A DNA stretch of 64,000 nt from contig NC_081408.1 in the NCBI RefSeq assembly GCF_030272615.1, positions 767,409,330 through 767,473,329 of the forward strand, read 5' to 3'. The translations under genes were made by a program, and so were the position numbers. Below are positions 1-11,369 of this stretch, piece after piece (the first letter of the stretch is position 1; the number at the start of each line of letters is the position of its first letter). Under the pieces are notes generated by a model. It did no database searches and was not told where the DNA came from. It saw only the letters and a program-made list of their open reading frames with translations. The stretch comes from Cryptomeria japonica (taxonomy: Eukaryota > Streptophyta > Pinopsida > Cupressales > Cupressaceae).

Positions 1-281
1 AGATTGGAGCCAAATTGCCTATCAAGTAAATTGTTAGATTGGAGGAAATTACATGGAAAGTCATTTCTTCCATACACTTTGTACATTTTTCTCAAATGTC
101 ATAAATTAATTATTATTAAAAAAAATTAGGATTAAGGTTGTTTTTCCATAATATAACTATTGAATGAGGAATGCATGCATAAAATTTATATATTAAAGAT
201 ATAAAGTATTTAAATTTTGTAATATTCAATTGAAAATGAAAAATAAAGCATAGAGATATCACTCACATAATAAGATAGATA
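1..281. other. AT-rich flank, no gene seen
   Basis: This is AT-rich DNA outside the left edge of Copia-1, with no coding signal or recognisable repeat. Bases 282-286 (TTAAT) match the five bases after the far end of the element at 30655-30659, so they are the candidate target duplication. Confidence 0.5.
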
Positions 282-286
282 TTAAT

Positions 287-1981
287 TATATGGAAAACAC
301 TGAGAGGGGATGAATCAGTGTTTTACAACTGATAATAAGAGAGAAAACGTCATATTAATTGAACACAAAATATCGTAAGTGGAAACCCTCTGAGATAGAA
401 AACCACTAGTAAAAATAGCCTCACTGGCCTTATAAAATGATTTCCAATTACAGTGCCTCACTGGAATGAAGTTTGCTATCTCACTGATTTTATTTTGTGC
501 CTCAGTGGCTATTCTCTGCTCTCAGTAATTTCAATTCACAATATGTGCAAAGATATTATCATCTGTAAATTTCAGATCATCCTTATGTCTTTCAATAACA
601 GAGGTTTAATTGTGAAAAACAAGCACTTGAAAGTGCTGCTGAAACAATTTGTTCACAGTCCTTTTCTTTTTCTTTTTCACATTATGCACTGAGATAATAC
701 AACTCCTATATACATCTCTGAATATATATGAGATGAAGAAAATAATACAAATTATAGAACGTTTAACTCAAGTTATATAACTGCCTTTTTAACCTTGAGT
801 TTGCATTCTTCTTTATCACATATACATCCAGACATATATCTAGAAGATATATAAAACTCATTTTCAATCACATATGTTATCTCTTTCATTAAAAAATGAT
901 GTTTTCTGTAAAACTGCTTGTAATCCCCGTGATACTTCATCAACCTATGTATACCCATGATGGCTAAACTACCATGAATGCACCTGTATGAGTATATGAC
1001 AAATACCCGTGTATCAAAGACCTTATGTTATGCACAGGCTAAAGTGTAACCACGGAATGTATTTCTCACCGAACTCTTTTGTATGCAGCCATATGACAAA
1101 CACAAAGAATCCTTATGTATGCATCTGCAGAATGAAAAAATCTAATGACAGAATGATAATGTATGTCTTCAAATATACACAGAATGTTAGAATGAAAAAA
1201 CACTTATCTCCCCTTATGTCATGCATGATCCTTGAACTGTATGCATCGTAATGCAAAAAGAACGTATTAACAAAGACCTTTTAAAAAAAATTCACTTATA
1301 TGAAATAAACTAAACCTCGAGTCGAATCAAAAAACAACGCATGATATAACATAAACAAATTTGAATGATGAACCCTATCAATGCAATACTCGAGTAGCAT
1401 ACATAATGAACAAATCATGAAATAAAATCTAAAAGGACCATAAGAGAAATGAGGCTACCTGTACAATGAAACCATTAACCCAAAAAAGACCACCATGTGA
1501 GTGCCATATTGACCCAATGACGAAGCCATCATGCCTGTAACTGGGATTCCATCTTTCTACCCGTAACTTGCAACATTGTCGATTCCTTCATGATTAGGGT
1601 TCAAGAACCCTAGTAATTTTTGCAACAAACTAAAATAGTGAAACTCTTTGAAGCTACCTTTGGAAGCTAAAAGCACATTTGAAAGTCTTTTGAGCTCCAT
1701 GATGGACATGACATTTCTTATTTACCAATAAAATATGAAACCTTTATAATGCCGGCATCCCCTCTTATAAAAAATGTGAAACCTTTATAATACCGACACC
1801 CCTCTTCTAGTGCCTTAGCACTATATTAAAAAACCCTTTATACTATGCCTTGTAAAAACTTTGCATCAAGAACACTTTGCTAGATTTCCATTTATCAATT
1901 TAGATCACCTTGTCTTTATAACTTGAAGCTTTAAAACTGTTGCTTGACACAATGCCAAATATTAGGCCATAAGGGTGAACG
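287..1981 (-). repeat. Copia-1 3' LTR
   Basis: From 291 this segment aligns almost continuously with 8590-10160, and from about 1829 with 30492-30654. It holds no pol motifs. It ends inward at GTGAAC(G), where the other LTR ends GTGAACA. Small indels and substitutions separate the two LTRs, which indicates an old insertion. Confidence 0.85.
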
Positions 1982-2560
1982 AAGTTTGCCTTTGGCATTC
2001 ATGTCAAAACAATAGTTATAATCTCATAAACAAAGTATACATGTTTTTCACCAATCCATGCATCTTGTGAATGCAATAGTTGATCCTTAGAGGTACCAGA
2101 GACTATCAAAGATCATGAAACTGAACATAAGAACATATGTAACTGTGAACCATCTGCAAAGCATGTGACACAATAGAGACATTGAGCCATGTATTTTTCA
2201 AACAAAGTACTATTGATATCATAGTTAAACCATGAACCAATACACTTAAATGTAGAGATGCCAAAGTACAAGTACTGCTGATATCATAATCAAACCATGA
2301 ACCGATACACTGAAATGCAGAGATGCCAAAGTATAAGTACTATTGATATCATAGCCAAACCATGAACCAATACACTGAAATGCACTGAAATGCCAAAGCA
2401 TGAACTAATACACTAAAATGCCAAAGCATGAACCAATGTACTGAACCAAACCTATATTGTCTTTTTCTCCTCCTTTTTGACATAATGCCAAAAGGATAAA
2501 GTAGAGGGATAAAGGATAAGAGAAGGAAGAACTCCCCCTGAATGAAGGCATGAGAGAATA
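1982..2560. other. Copia-1 region between the end of pol and the 3' LTR
   Basis: There is no gene here. The stretch includes three short near-repeats of an AAACCATGAACCAATACACT-type unit (about 2228-2440), a degenerate local tandem repeat. No convincing polypurine tract was recognised next to the 3' LTR. Confidence 0.4.
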
Positions 2561-2564
2561 TCAA

Positions 2565-3893
2565 GTAACAAAACTAAGAGAGATAACACCCAGTTTGTCA
2601 TGAAGGAACTCAAATTGAGTCTTAGGAAGAGATTTGGTGAATATGTCAACTACTTGATCTTTAGTGGGTACATAGTCAAGGATTACTTCATTTTCTTCAA
2701 CTTTTTCTCAAAGAAAGTGATAACGGATGTCCATATGTTTGGTTCTAGAATGCTGAACGAGATTTTTGGAAATATTGATGGCACTTGTATTGTCACACAA
2801 TATAGGCACCGGTGTAGGAATTGTCACCTGAATATCAGATAATGTTCTGACCATCCATAGAACTTGAGTACAACATGCAGCAGCAACAACATATTTTGTC
2901 TCAGCTATGGACAAAGAAACAGAGTCTTGTTTCTTGATGTGTCGGGATACCAACCATCCACCCAAATAGAATGCACCACTTGAAGTACCATAAACCAAAA
3001 TCCAAAGTACCATAAACCAAAATCCAGAGTACCAACAATATATTTTAGAATTCTTTTAATTGCATTCAAGTGAGATTTCTTAGGAGCAGATTGAAAGCGT
3101 GAAACTAAACAGACTGCATGCATAATGTTAGGCCTAGTTGCAGCCAAGTATAAAAGACTACCAATCATAGATCGATACAATGTATGATCAACATCTTCTT
3201 TGGTAGCTTCTTTTCTAAGTTTACAACCATTTTCCATTGGTGTACCAACTTATTTACAATCAATCATCTGAAATTTTGCTAACATTTCCTTAGCATATTT
3301 AGTTTGTGAAATAAAAACACCATTTTTCAGTTGACTGATTTGCAAACCAAGAAAAAAAGAAAGATCACCAAGCACTGACATTTCAAACTTAGATTTCATC
3401 ATTTCAGGAAAAGAAGAACATAGCATAGCATCATTGCTACCAAAAATGATGCCATCTACATAAACAACAACTACTAAAGTGCTATCACTTTGTGTTTTGA
3501 AATATAGATTACTATCAACAACACCTTTAGTAAAGCCGTGTTCACACAAATGAGCATCCAATTTTGAGTACCAAGCTCAAGGAGCTTGCTTTAGCCCATA
3601 GAGAGCCTTTTTTAACCTATAAACATAATCTTCTTTGCCTAGAATACAGAAACCTTCTAGTTGTTCCATATAAACTTCCTATGTTAATTTACCATTCAAA
3701 AATGTAGTTTTCAAATCCATTTGATATACCTTGAATCCTTTGTAAACAGAATATGCAAGGAAAATTATAATAGCTTCTAATCTAGCAATGGGAGCAAAGG
3801 TTTCATCATAATCTAAACCCTCTATTTGTGAATACCCTTTTCACACTAGTCATGCCTTGTTTCTTGCAATTTTTCCTTCTTCATCTAACTTAT
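2565..3893 (-). pseudogene. Copia-1 reverse transcriptase C-terminal half and RNase H (degenerate)
   Basis: Fragments in several frames read from RT (WVFRNK at the right edge, fingers/palm region, AWYSKLD) into RNase H. RNase H motifs include the KKQDSVSLSIAET stretch, the CDNTSAI stretch and HSRTKHMDIR. The tail DYVPTKDQVVDIF and FLHDKLGV follows down to about 2565. The RT active-site motif reads YVDG instead of YVDD (codon 3451-3453), so a catalytic Asp is lost. Frameshifts near 3240 and 3010 and several stops confirm a dead gene. The 5' side is cut by the hAT-like insertion at 3904-5353, and the reading frame resumes at 5362. Confidence 0.88.
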
Positions 3894-4303
3894 TTCTAAG
3901 AACCAAGGTTGCATGGGTACGGGGGTACTTGGAGACTTTGGAGACTGGTGTTGGTACTTGTACGGCTATTTTTTTCAAAATAGGAGACATGGGTACTTGG
4001 AGATGCCAATTTCTTTAAAATATAATTTAATAATTTATAGAAATTCTCAAAATATAATGACATTGAACATTAAATATAATATAATAATTTAGTAATGGTT
4101 GTTGCAACGTTTTAACAAATCCTTGTGACATGCATTTGTTTTGAGCATTGTTTTTTTCTCGCTTGTACTACATTTTGATTATTTTGTTGCTTGTGTTTTG
4201 TTTTTTTAACATTTTAAGGTTTCCTTTATTTTTGTTTGGTTTGGAGACGGTGGGAGACAAGCAGATGTTAGTTTTATGTAACTAGGTTGTAAAATAAATA
4301 GGA

Positions 4304-4343
4304 GATGGGTTCTAATTGCCGCAAGGCAACATTAGAACCCATC
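4304..4343. repeat. long hairpin in solo LTR
   Basis: The two arms (4304-4320 and 4325-4343) pair around a GCAA loop with a small bulge, giving a stem of about 17 bp. Confidence 0.7.
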
Positions 4344-4569
4344 CCAAAAAGGGTTGGGCCCTTTCCCTTTGTAATCTCAACATTTAGGTTGTGTGGAGTG
4401 TAACCAACAAATAGGGCTGGGCCCTCTACCTTTTCAAACGTGTGGTGTATTATCTCAGTGCCCTAGAATAGGGCTGCACTAAATGGAACGTGGAGTTGAG
4501 ATATAGGGCTGACCCTATCCCTATCTTGCACATGTAACATGGAAAAGACAAAAGTCTTTAGCACCAAAA

Positions 4570-4599
4570 GTGCCTTATTGGGCCAACCCAATAAGGCAC
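4570..4599. repeat. perfect 13-bp-stem hairpin in solo LTR
   Basis: GTGCCTTATTGGG (4570-4582) and its exact complement (4587-4599) flank a CCAA loop, just upstream of the TATATAA stretch. Confidence 0.8.
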
Positions 4600-5361
4600 C
4601 TATCCTCATATATAACAAGCCACAAAGAATGCATTCTACACACAATGAATACACACAAATTACCTCTGTTGTGCAAAAATCAGAATAAGTGTGAAATCTT
4701 CAATTGTGAAGTGAAGTACTTTTTAGTCATTCAACCATTAATGCGAAGTCCTTCTTCAAGTCAACCAAATTTAACACTCCAGCTGTGTGTGAACTCATCC
4801 AAAGTAAGGTGCGGATCTAGAGCGAACTTGGTGTGCTCTTACAGTGTTGATTAGTGCAACTTGTACTACTGAATGTGTAGAAACAAAAGTACAGATCTGA
4901 ACCTGAAAGTTGTGCAAGTTCAGCGTGCTAGAGTGCAAGGAAAAGGTTGCAGATTGGTGTTCACAGTTGCTAACCTAGAGGCTATCATAACAAAAATCTA
5001 AACTAAGATAAGTCTGTTCTTATCTTTCGTCACTTGTTGTTGATTACTTTGCTACTTTAACCTAATCTAATCAGATCTAAAGATCTGTTGTTGCTGGGTT
5101 TTTCCTCCAAGGGGGGAGGTTTTCCCAGGGTAGTCTTGTGTTGTGTGCATCTCTATTTATGTGCTTTATTTCTACTTCTGCACCTATATGTTAAGCGATT
5201 GCAAATCTGATTACTAAAAACTAACAGCGAATACGTTAGCGAGAAGTCTCCTCTCTATGGAGATGTTTCCAACCAAGTTTCCGATGCGGGATACACATCC
5301 GAGTCTCTGGTACAAGTACCCAGGGGCTGGGTACGAGTACCCATGCAACCTTGCTAAAAAC

Positions 5362-6500
5362 CCATTTTGCACCAATAAGATTTTTATCCAAGGGTCTAAG
5401 AACAAGTTCCCAGTTTTATTTTTCTCTATCTATTCAAGTTTTTCTTTCATTGCATTTACCCAATGTTCATCTTGACTAGCTTCAGTATAATTTTTAGGCT
5501 CCAATTCAAAAAGTAAAGACAAATGAACCAGATTAGCAGTATGTGTTACCTTGCTTTCAGTTTGAATACCAAAAGATGTGTCACCAATAATCTTTTTAGC
5601 AGGGTATCTTTTATACACTATCCTTGATGATAACTTGTGTGTTGAAGATACAGGATTAATCACTTCATCATAGTCATCTTGTTGTTCAGTTAGTACTAGA
5701 CTTGTGAAGGATTGTGGATCCTCTAAGTTTGAACTAAATGGTTGAGGAGGAGAATCAATCACATCATTCTCATCGTCCTTTATCTGTTTATCAATAGGCA
5801 CATTTTCATCAACTTTAACATTGGCACTTTCAATGAATTTTCTTAATAATTTCTTATAGCATTTATATGCCTTACTGTTAGAAGAATAACCTAAGAAAAT
5901 ACCTTCATCATAGCGTGTTTTAAAACTGCCAATATTATCACTATCCTTTTTGATAAAGCATTTATTGCCAAAAACTTTAAAATATTCAACATTTATAGTT
6001 TTACCATACCACAATTCATATGGAGTGTAATATGTTTTTGTTCTCAACTGTACCCTGTTTAGAATGTATACAGCAGTATGGACTGCTTCTTTCCAATAGG
6101 AATTAGAGAGGGTTGCATCTTGGAGCATTGTCCTAGCCATCTCTTTTACAGTTATATTCTTTTGCTCAACGACATCATTCTATTGTGGCATCTGAGGAGC
6201 AGAGTAGTGCCTTTTGATTCCGTGTTCTTCACAATAGTTTATAAATTCTTGTGAGGTAAACTCACCATCCTTGTCATACCTAAGACACTTGATTTTCATA
6301 TCAGACTCATTTTCAATTAATTTTTTAAAGAACTTAAACTAGTGCAGGGCTTCATCTTTGTGTTTTAGAAAGGTTACCCAAGTCATCCTACAGTAGTCAT
6401 AAACAAACAACATAAAGTACCTATCACCATTTAAAGATTTTGTTCTAGTTGGACCATAGATATTAGTATGAACTAACTACAGAGGTCTAGTAGAAGTATA
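5362..6500 (-). pseudogene. Copia-1 integrase core/C-terminus and start of RT (degenerate)
   Basis: The minus strand reads through the integrase end (EMARTMLQDATLSNSYWKEA, then ELWYGKTINVEYFKVFGNKC and FLGYSSNSKAYKCY), an acidic linker, and the RT entry (HWVNAMKEKLE, then LIGAKWVFR at 5362). Upstream, 6141-6500 retains the acid-rich integrase core in broken frames. The conserved PQQNDVVE region has Q changed to a TAG stop near 6183. The integrase would join cDNA into the genome; here stops block it. The frame leads directly into the hAT-like insertion. Confidence 0.85.
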
Positions 6501-7075
6501 TTATTTTGTTTTAAAACTGACTCTAGCTTGTTTGCCTTCTTGACACTCTTTACAAATGATATTTTTAGGTTTTGACAATACTGGTAGATTTCTAACATTG
6601 TTATTTTTACTAATTTTGACCAAATTGTCATAATTAATATTCCCAAACCTCATATGCCATAGTTTGGATTCATCAACTTGAGTCATAAAACACACATTAC
6701 TTTCTTTCTTACTATGTGTATCATCTTGAAGATGATAAATATTACCACTTGTTTTAAACCCAACAACAATAGTCTTACTAGATTTCCTTTTGATGTTGCA
6801 TCCTAATGCTGAAAACATCACATCAAATCCATTATCACAAATCTGGCTTACACTCAGCAGATTGTGTGTTAGTCCTTGTACAAAATAGACATCATGAATA
6901 GATGTTTCATTTTCAAGCAAAATGGTACCTTTACCCAAAACTGGAAAGCATAGATTATTTCCAAACCTTACTTGACCACCTACAAAGTCTTCATAGTCAA
7001 TAAATTTGTTTCGTTCACCTGTCATATGATGTCACTAACCACTATCCAGAACCCAAAAGTTCTTATTGACAAAGT
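6501..7075 (-). pseudogene. Copia-1 protease tail and pre-integrase zinc region
   Basis: Open codons from 7025 read MTGERNKFIDYEDF, LTHNLLSVSQICDNGFDV, then LWHMRFGNINYDNLV and CKECQEGKQ. This is the GAG-pre-integrase HHCC zinc domain that precedes the copia integrase core. Just upstream is the aspartic protease signature WVLDSG, directly followed by two stops (TAG 7035-7037, TGA 7032-7034) where family members have Cys-Ser. Protease and integrase are therefore no longer joined in one frame. Confidence 0.85.
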
Positions 7076-8540
7076 GTAGGGCTATCTCAACTATAAGGGC
7101 TTGATTTTTAGGTCTCCATATAAGTTTAGTTCTTTTGGTAACTCTACTTATAGAAGATTTACAAAATGTAGCTAAATGTCCAAAAGAACTAAAGTTAAAA
7201 CATTTTAAGTTACTCAGGAATTCATAAAGTCTTCCATTTACAATGTTGAAAGACTTTCTAGTTGAAGCATTGTATGCATTTGCCTTACGACCATCTTCGT
7301 TACATTTGTAGCAATGACCAAGAAAACTAGTACTAGTTTTGGATTTACCTGAAAAGCTGCTTGCCTGACCATTCTCCAATGATGGCCGTTTCCTTTTCAA
7401 GTCTGTAATTTCTGCTTCAATAGAGCAGCAATGAATGTTCTTCATTTTCAATTCATCCTGAATTGTTTCAACAATTTTTTTAAATTCCTTATTTTTAAGA
7501 GTCAGATCAAATATTAGATTTACATTTTTCTGCTCTTCTTTTCTCAATCTTTTTTAATCTCTGAGAGAGTAGATTTTAATTCACCTTCAAAATCAGTTTC
7601 AGAATTAGATGGATTTGAATTATCTTCTACATAATTCTTGTTTGTATAAATTAACTCTGCCATGAAGAGAATTTATTCTCCTTCTTCTAGCAATTCATCA
7701 GAACCACTATCAGTTACATCGGCAATTAGAGCTTTCTTCTTTTTAAACGGATTTGGATTTTTTCTTTTCCTATAGTTTTGTTGTTTCTTTTTGAATGACA
7801 TTTTGTTTTCATCTTCTTCATAATCCAAATATTCATTAGAACGATTTGAAGCATAATGCCCTATCTTTTCACAATTAAAACATTTTTTGGATAATTTCCC
7901 TTCATACTTCTTTGAGCCTCTTTTCAATTTTCTAACAAAAGCAAGATCATTTTTTGCAAAATTCTCAGTTTCTAAGTTTTCCATTTTTTCTTTTGTAGCT
8001 TTGAAGGTTGACTTTTTGTTAGGAATAGAGAACTCATCTAATCTCATTTCATACGCAATAAAAAAAACCTTTTAAATCATCAAGTCACTTTTGTAATGTC
8101 ATGTTCTTCTACTGCAGCAATTTTGGAATCAAACTTTGTAGGCAAAGTTCTCACGATTTTCCTAACAACAGTTATTTCTTCAAGTTTCTCTCCAAATTCT
8201 TGAATTGCATTAACACATTCTTGGACTTTGAGAAAATAATCAGCTCATCTTCTCCCATTTTAAGACTTTCAAACCTATTTCTAAAAGTTTGAAGTTTGGA
8301 TTCTTTTACTTTTCATCTCCTTGATAAATATTAGTCAATTTATCCAAGATTGCTTTTGCATTATCACTATCCATCACTTTGACTAACACAACATTTGTTA
8401 GGCTCTAGCATTACTTTCATGTACCTTCTTTTCATTAGGTGTAGAGGGAGGTGCAGTAGCTGGATATGGTTTTTCATCCTAAACTTCTAGAAAGCATAAC
8501 CAGCACCATTATTAGTGGAAAGACCCTCTTGAATAGCCAT
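7076..8540 (-). pseudogene. gag: Copia-1 gag with degenerate zinc knuckles
   Basis: The likely start is ATG at 8538-8540 (MAIQEGLSTNNGAGYAF, then a stop, then KFRM), placed 30 bases inside the primer site as expected. Three CCHC-type knuckles remain in damaged form: CFNCEKIGHYASNR near 7860, CYKCNEDGRKANAY near 7290, and CFNFSSFGHLATFC near 7190. Each has lost at least one metal ligand. Lysine-rich segments (7680-8040) fit a nucleocapsid. Several frameshifts break the gene. Confidence 0.75.
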
Positions 8541-8568
8541 ACTAAGTAAATAGACTTTCCCAATTTTT

Positions 8569-8580
8569 CTCTGATATCAA
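8569..8580 (-). other. Copia-1 primer binding site
   Basis: The minus strand reads TTGATATCAGAG, one base inside the 5' LTR. It is a diverged form of TGGTATCAGAG, complementary to the 3' end of initiator methionine tRNA. Confidence 0.75.
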
Positions 8581-8581
8581 T

Positions 8582-10162
8582 TGTAAGTATGGAAAACAAT
8601 GATAGGGGGGTGAATCGGTGTTTTACAACTAATAGTAAAAAATTGAAAACTTTTAAACTGCAAGAAACTCAAATTGCATAGTGAAATAATAGAGAAAACA
8701 TCATACAAATTGAACACAAAATATCCTAAGTGGAAACCCTCTGGAGTAGAAAACCACTTGTAAAAATAGACGCACTGGCCTTATAAAATGATTTCCAATT
8801 ACAGTGCCCCACTAGCATAAACTTTGCTATCTCACTGATTTTATTTTGTGCCTCACTGGCTATTCTCTGATTTCAATAATTTCAATTCACAATATGTGCA
8901 GAGATATTATCTACAAATTTCTAATCATCCTTTTATCTTTCAATAATAGAGGTTTAATTGTACAAAAACTAGCACTTGAAAGTGTTGTTGAAACAATTTG
9001 TTCAGAGTCCTTTTCTTTTCTTTTTATTTTTCACATTATGCGCTGAGGTAATAGAACTCCTATATACATCTCTGAATATATATGAGATGAAGAAAATAAT
9101 ACAAACTACAAAATCTTTAACTCGGGTTATATAACTGTCTTATTAACCTTGAGTTTACATTCTTCTTTATCGCATACACATCCAGACATATATCTAGAAG
9201 ATATATCGAACTCTTTTTTCTATCACATATGTATATCTCTTTCATAAAAAAATGATGTTTTCTATAAAACTGCTTGTAATCCCCGTGATACTTCATCAGC
9301 AAATGTATACCCATGATGGCTAAACTACCATGAATGCACCTGTATGAGTATATGACAAATACTCGCGTATGAAATACCTTATGTTATGCACAGGCTAAAG
9401 TGTAACAACAGAATGTATTTATCACCGAACTCTTTTGTATGCAGCCATATGACAAACACAACGAATCCTTCTGTATGCATCTGCAGAATTTAGAAAAACC
9501 TAATGGCATAATGATAATGTATGTCTTCAAATATACACAGAATGATAGAACAAAAAAACCCTTATGTCATGCATGATCCTTGAACTGTATGCATCGTAAT
9601 GCAAAAAGAATATATTAACAAAGACCCTTAAAAAAAAAGCAATCTTATATGAAATAAACTAAACCCTGAGCCAAATTAGAAAACGAGTAGCGTACATAAT
9701 GAACAAATCATGACAAAAAATCTAAAAATACCATAACAGAAATGAGGCCACCCATACAATGAAACCATTAACCTAAAAATGACCACCATGTTAAAAACCG
9801 CCTGTAACTGTATGTCCCATATTGACCCAATGGCGAAGCCATCATGCCTATAACTGTATCTGCCACCGGATTCCATCTTTCTGCCTGTAACTTGCAACAT
9901 TGCCAATTCCTTCATGATTAGGGTTCAAGAACCCTAATAATTTTTGCAACAAACTAAAATAATGAAACTCTTCGAAGCTTCCTTTGGAAGCTAAAAGTAC
10001 ATTTGAAAGTCTTTTGAGTTCCATCATTTGATGGACTTGACATTTCTTATTTACCAATTATAAAATATAAAACCTTTATAATGCCGACATCCCCTCTTAT
10101 TAAAAATATGAAACCTTTATAATAGTGACACCCCTCTTCTAGTGCCTTAACACTATATAAAA
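8582..10162 (-). repeat. Copia-1 5' LTR, part 1 (interrupted at 10162/10163)
   Basis: It aligns with the left LTR from 291 to about 1830 and stops at CACTATATAAAA, where the Helitron terminus begins. The remaining LTR part is at 30492-30654. Confidence 0.88.
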
Positions 10163-10191
10163 CTAGCAGTTGCAGGAAGAGTTCCCGCAAC
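10163..10191 (-). other. Helitron 3' terminus: hairpin plus CTAG
   Basis: On the minus strand GTTGCGGGA (10191-10183) and TCCTGCAAC (10177-10169) form a 9-bp stem (one G-T wobble) around a 5-base loop. TG and CTAG follow, then a T of the target. This matches the Helitron end signature (hairpin, CTRR, insertion before T). Confidence 0.85.
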
Positions 10192-11360
10192 AGGACGCTG
10201 ATAAGTCTGATTGTAAAGGAATTGTAAAGTTAGAAGAACTTAATTTGTTCAGCATTATAATTAGAGAATGCAATAAAATTGAAACTGAATATTTATATAT
10301 ATATATATAGTAAATAGTATAGGCACTGTACATAACCCAACCAATGGTTATAGTTGTTTCCAAAATACAAAGTTATCCACCCACCATCCTCCATGCTGCT
10401 GAATGCAGCATGATGTACAAAAAGAAATTGCCATGAAGAGTATTTTTGACAACATAATTAAAGCAACATAAAGAGTAGTTGTTGTAAATGGTTTTTATTA
10501 TACGCAGTATTAATCCCAACCAATTTGTATTTGTTGGACCCACAAAAATGTTGTTATCCACCCTCCATCCCCCATGCTGGTAACAGTAGCATGTTATATA
10601 GCCTTTTATTGAAATGCATGTGCTTTATATCATCTAAAACCTGTGAGGAATAAATTGTATAAGTAATTCAAATTGGAGGAGATGAATAAACAAGCACTAA
10701 TAAAATAGAAAGGCCTTTACCTTGTAGAGGAAAATGGTTTGTATTGACGATGAGGAAGTGACAAAGTATGTAACAGTGAGTTTTCATGATGTAATATTGA
10801 CAATGAAAGAGGTTGAAAAGAATAAGGTTCTAATCTCATTAAAAGAGAAAGTATTTTAGTTTGCAAATAATTCAAAAAAGGTTACATACCTTGAAAGTAA
10901 TGACATTAGTCAATTGGATGGAGATCTCCAATAAAATGTAAAAATAGGGACAACCTGAAAATGTTAATGCATCATAATGAGAGAATGTAATTAAATTAGT
11001 CAATGGACATTGTGACTATATGAAGATTTTCTTGTGACTAATAAAGTCTGTTATGAAATTGTAAATGTATTCAACAAGTGCAGAATATTAATGATTGTAA
11101 TTGGGCATACTTACAGTTTTTACTGCTCATGGATTTCTTTAATGTGCTTGTATTGTTTTGTAGGTTACTTCTTTTTCTGTCATTTGAAACCTGTGATAAA
11201 TAACAATGTATCAAAAAAGAATTTCGGTAAATATTAGAAGATGTATATTTGCAAAGGTGTAAAATAGTTGGAAAAATAGTGGATGATAGAGGTGTACCTA
11301 TTCTTGCAGATTTTTTCACATCTAAGAAGCTCGTTCAATTCTTTACTGAATTTAATATTG
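10192..11360. other. Helitron 3' non-coding region with a local duplication
   Basis: No gene is supported. A TA microsatellite lies near 10287-10308. The segments about 10335-10420 and 10525-10610 (CCCAACCAAT, then TATCCACC, CCATCC and CCATGCTG) are diverged direct copies about 190 bp apart. Confidence 0.5.
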
Positions 11361-11369
11361 GTTACCTTT

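Larger units (their letters stand above)
4266..5226. repeat. probable solo LTR nested in the hAT-like element
   Basis: The segment begins TGTTAGTTTT and ends AAAACTAACA, a perfect 10-bp terminal inverted repeat of LTR type. It contains a TATATAA stretch near 4609 and a polypyrimidine-rich end, with no pol sequence and no second copy. The flanks GCAGA and GCGAA match at only three of five bases, so the target duplication is weak. It holds two strong inverted repeats (4304-4343 and 4570-4599). It could instead be native interior of the hAT-like element. Confidence 0.5.
3904..5353. mobile_element. non-autonomous hAT-like DNA transposon inside Copia-1 RT
   Basis: A 17-bp perfect terminal inverted repeat, CAAGGTTGCATGGGTAC at the left and its complement at the right end, bounds a 1450-bp segment. 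It is flanked by 8-bp direct repeats, CTAAGAAC (3896-3903) and CTAAAAAC (5354-5361), seven of eight matching. An 8-bp duplication and a CA(A/G)GG-type terminus are hAT hallmarks. Removing the segment and one duplication restores the conserved RT frame around WVFRNKLDEEG. No transposase is seen, so the element would have needed one supplied in trans. Its middle is largely filled by a probable solo LTR. Confidence 0.82.

Noticed and set aside
1009-1251. Short open frame in the Copia-1 LTR
   Set aside because: It lies inside an LTR whose second copy (about 9350-9600) does not keep the frame.
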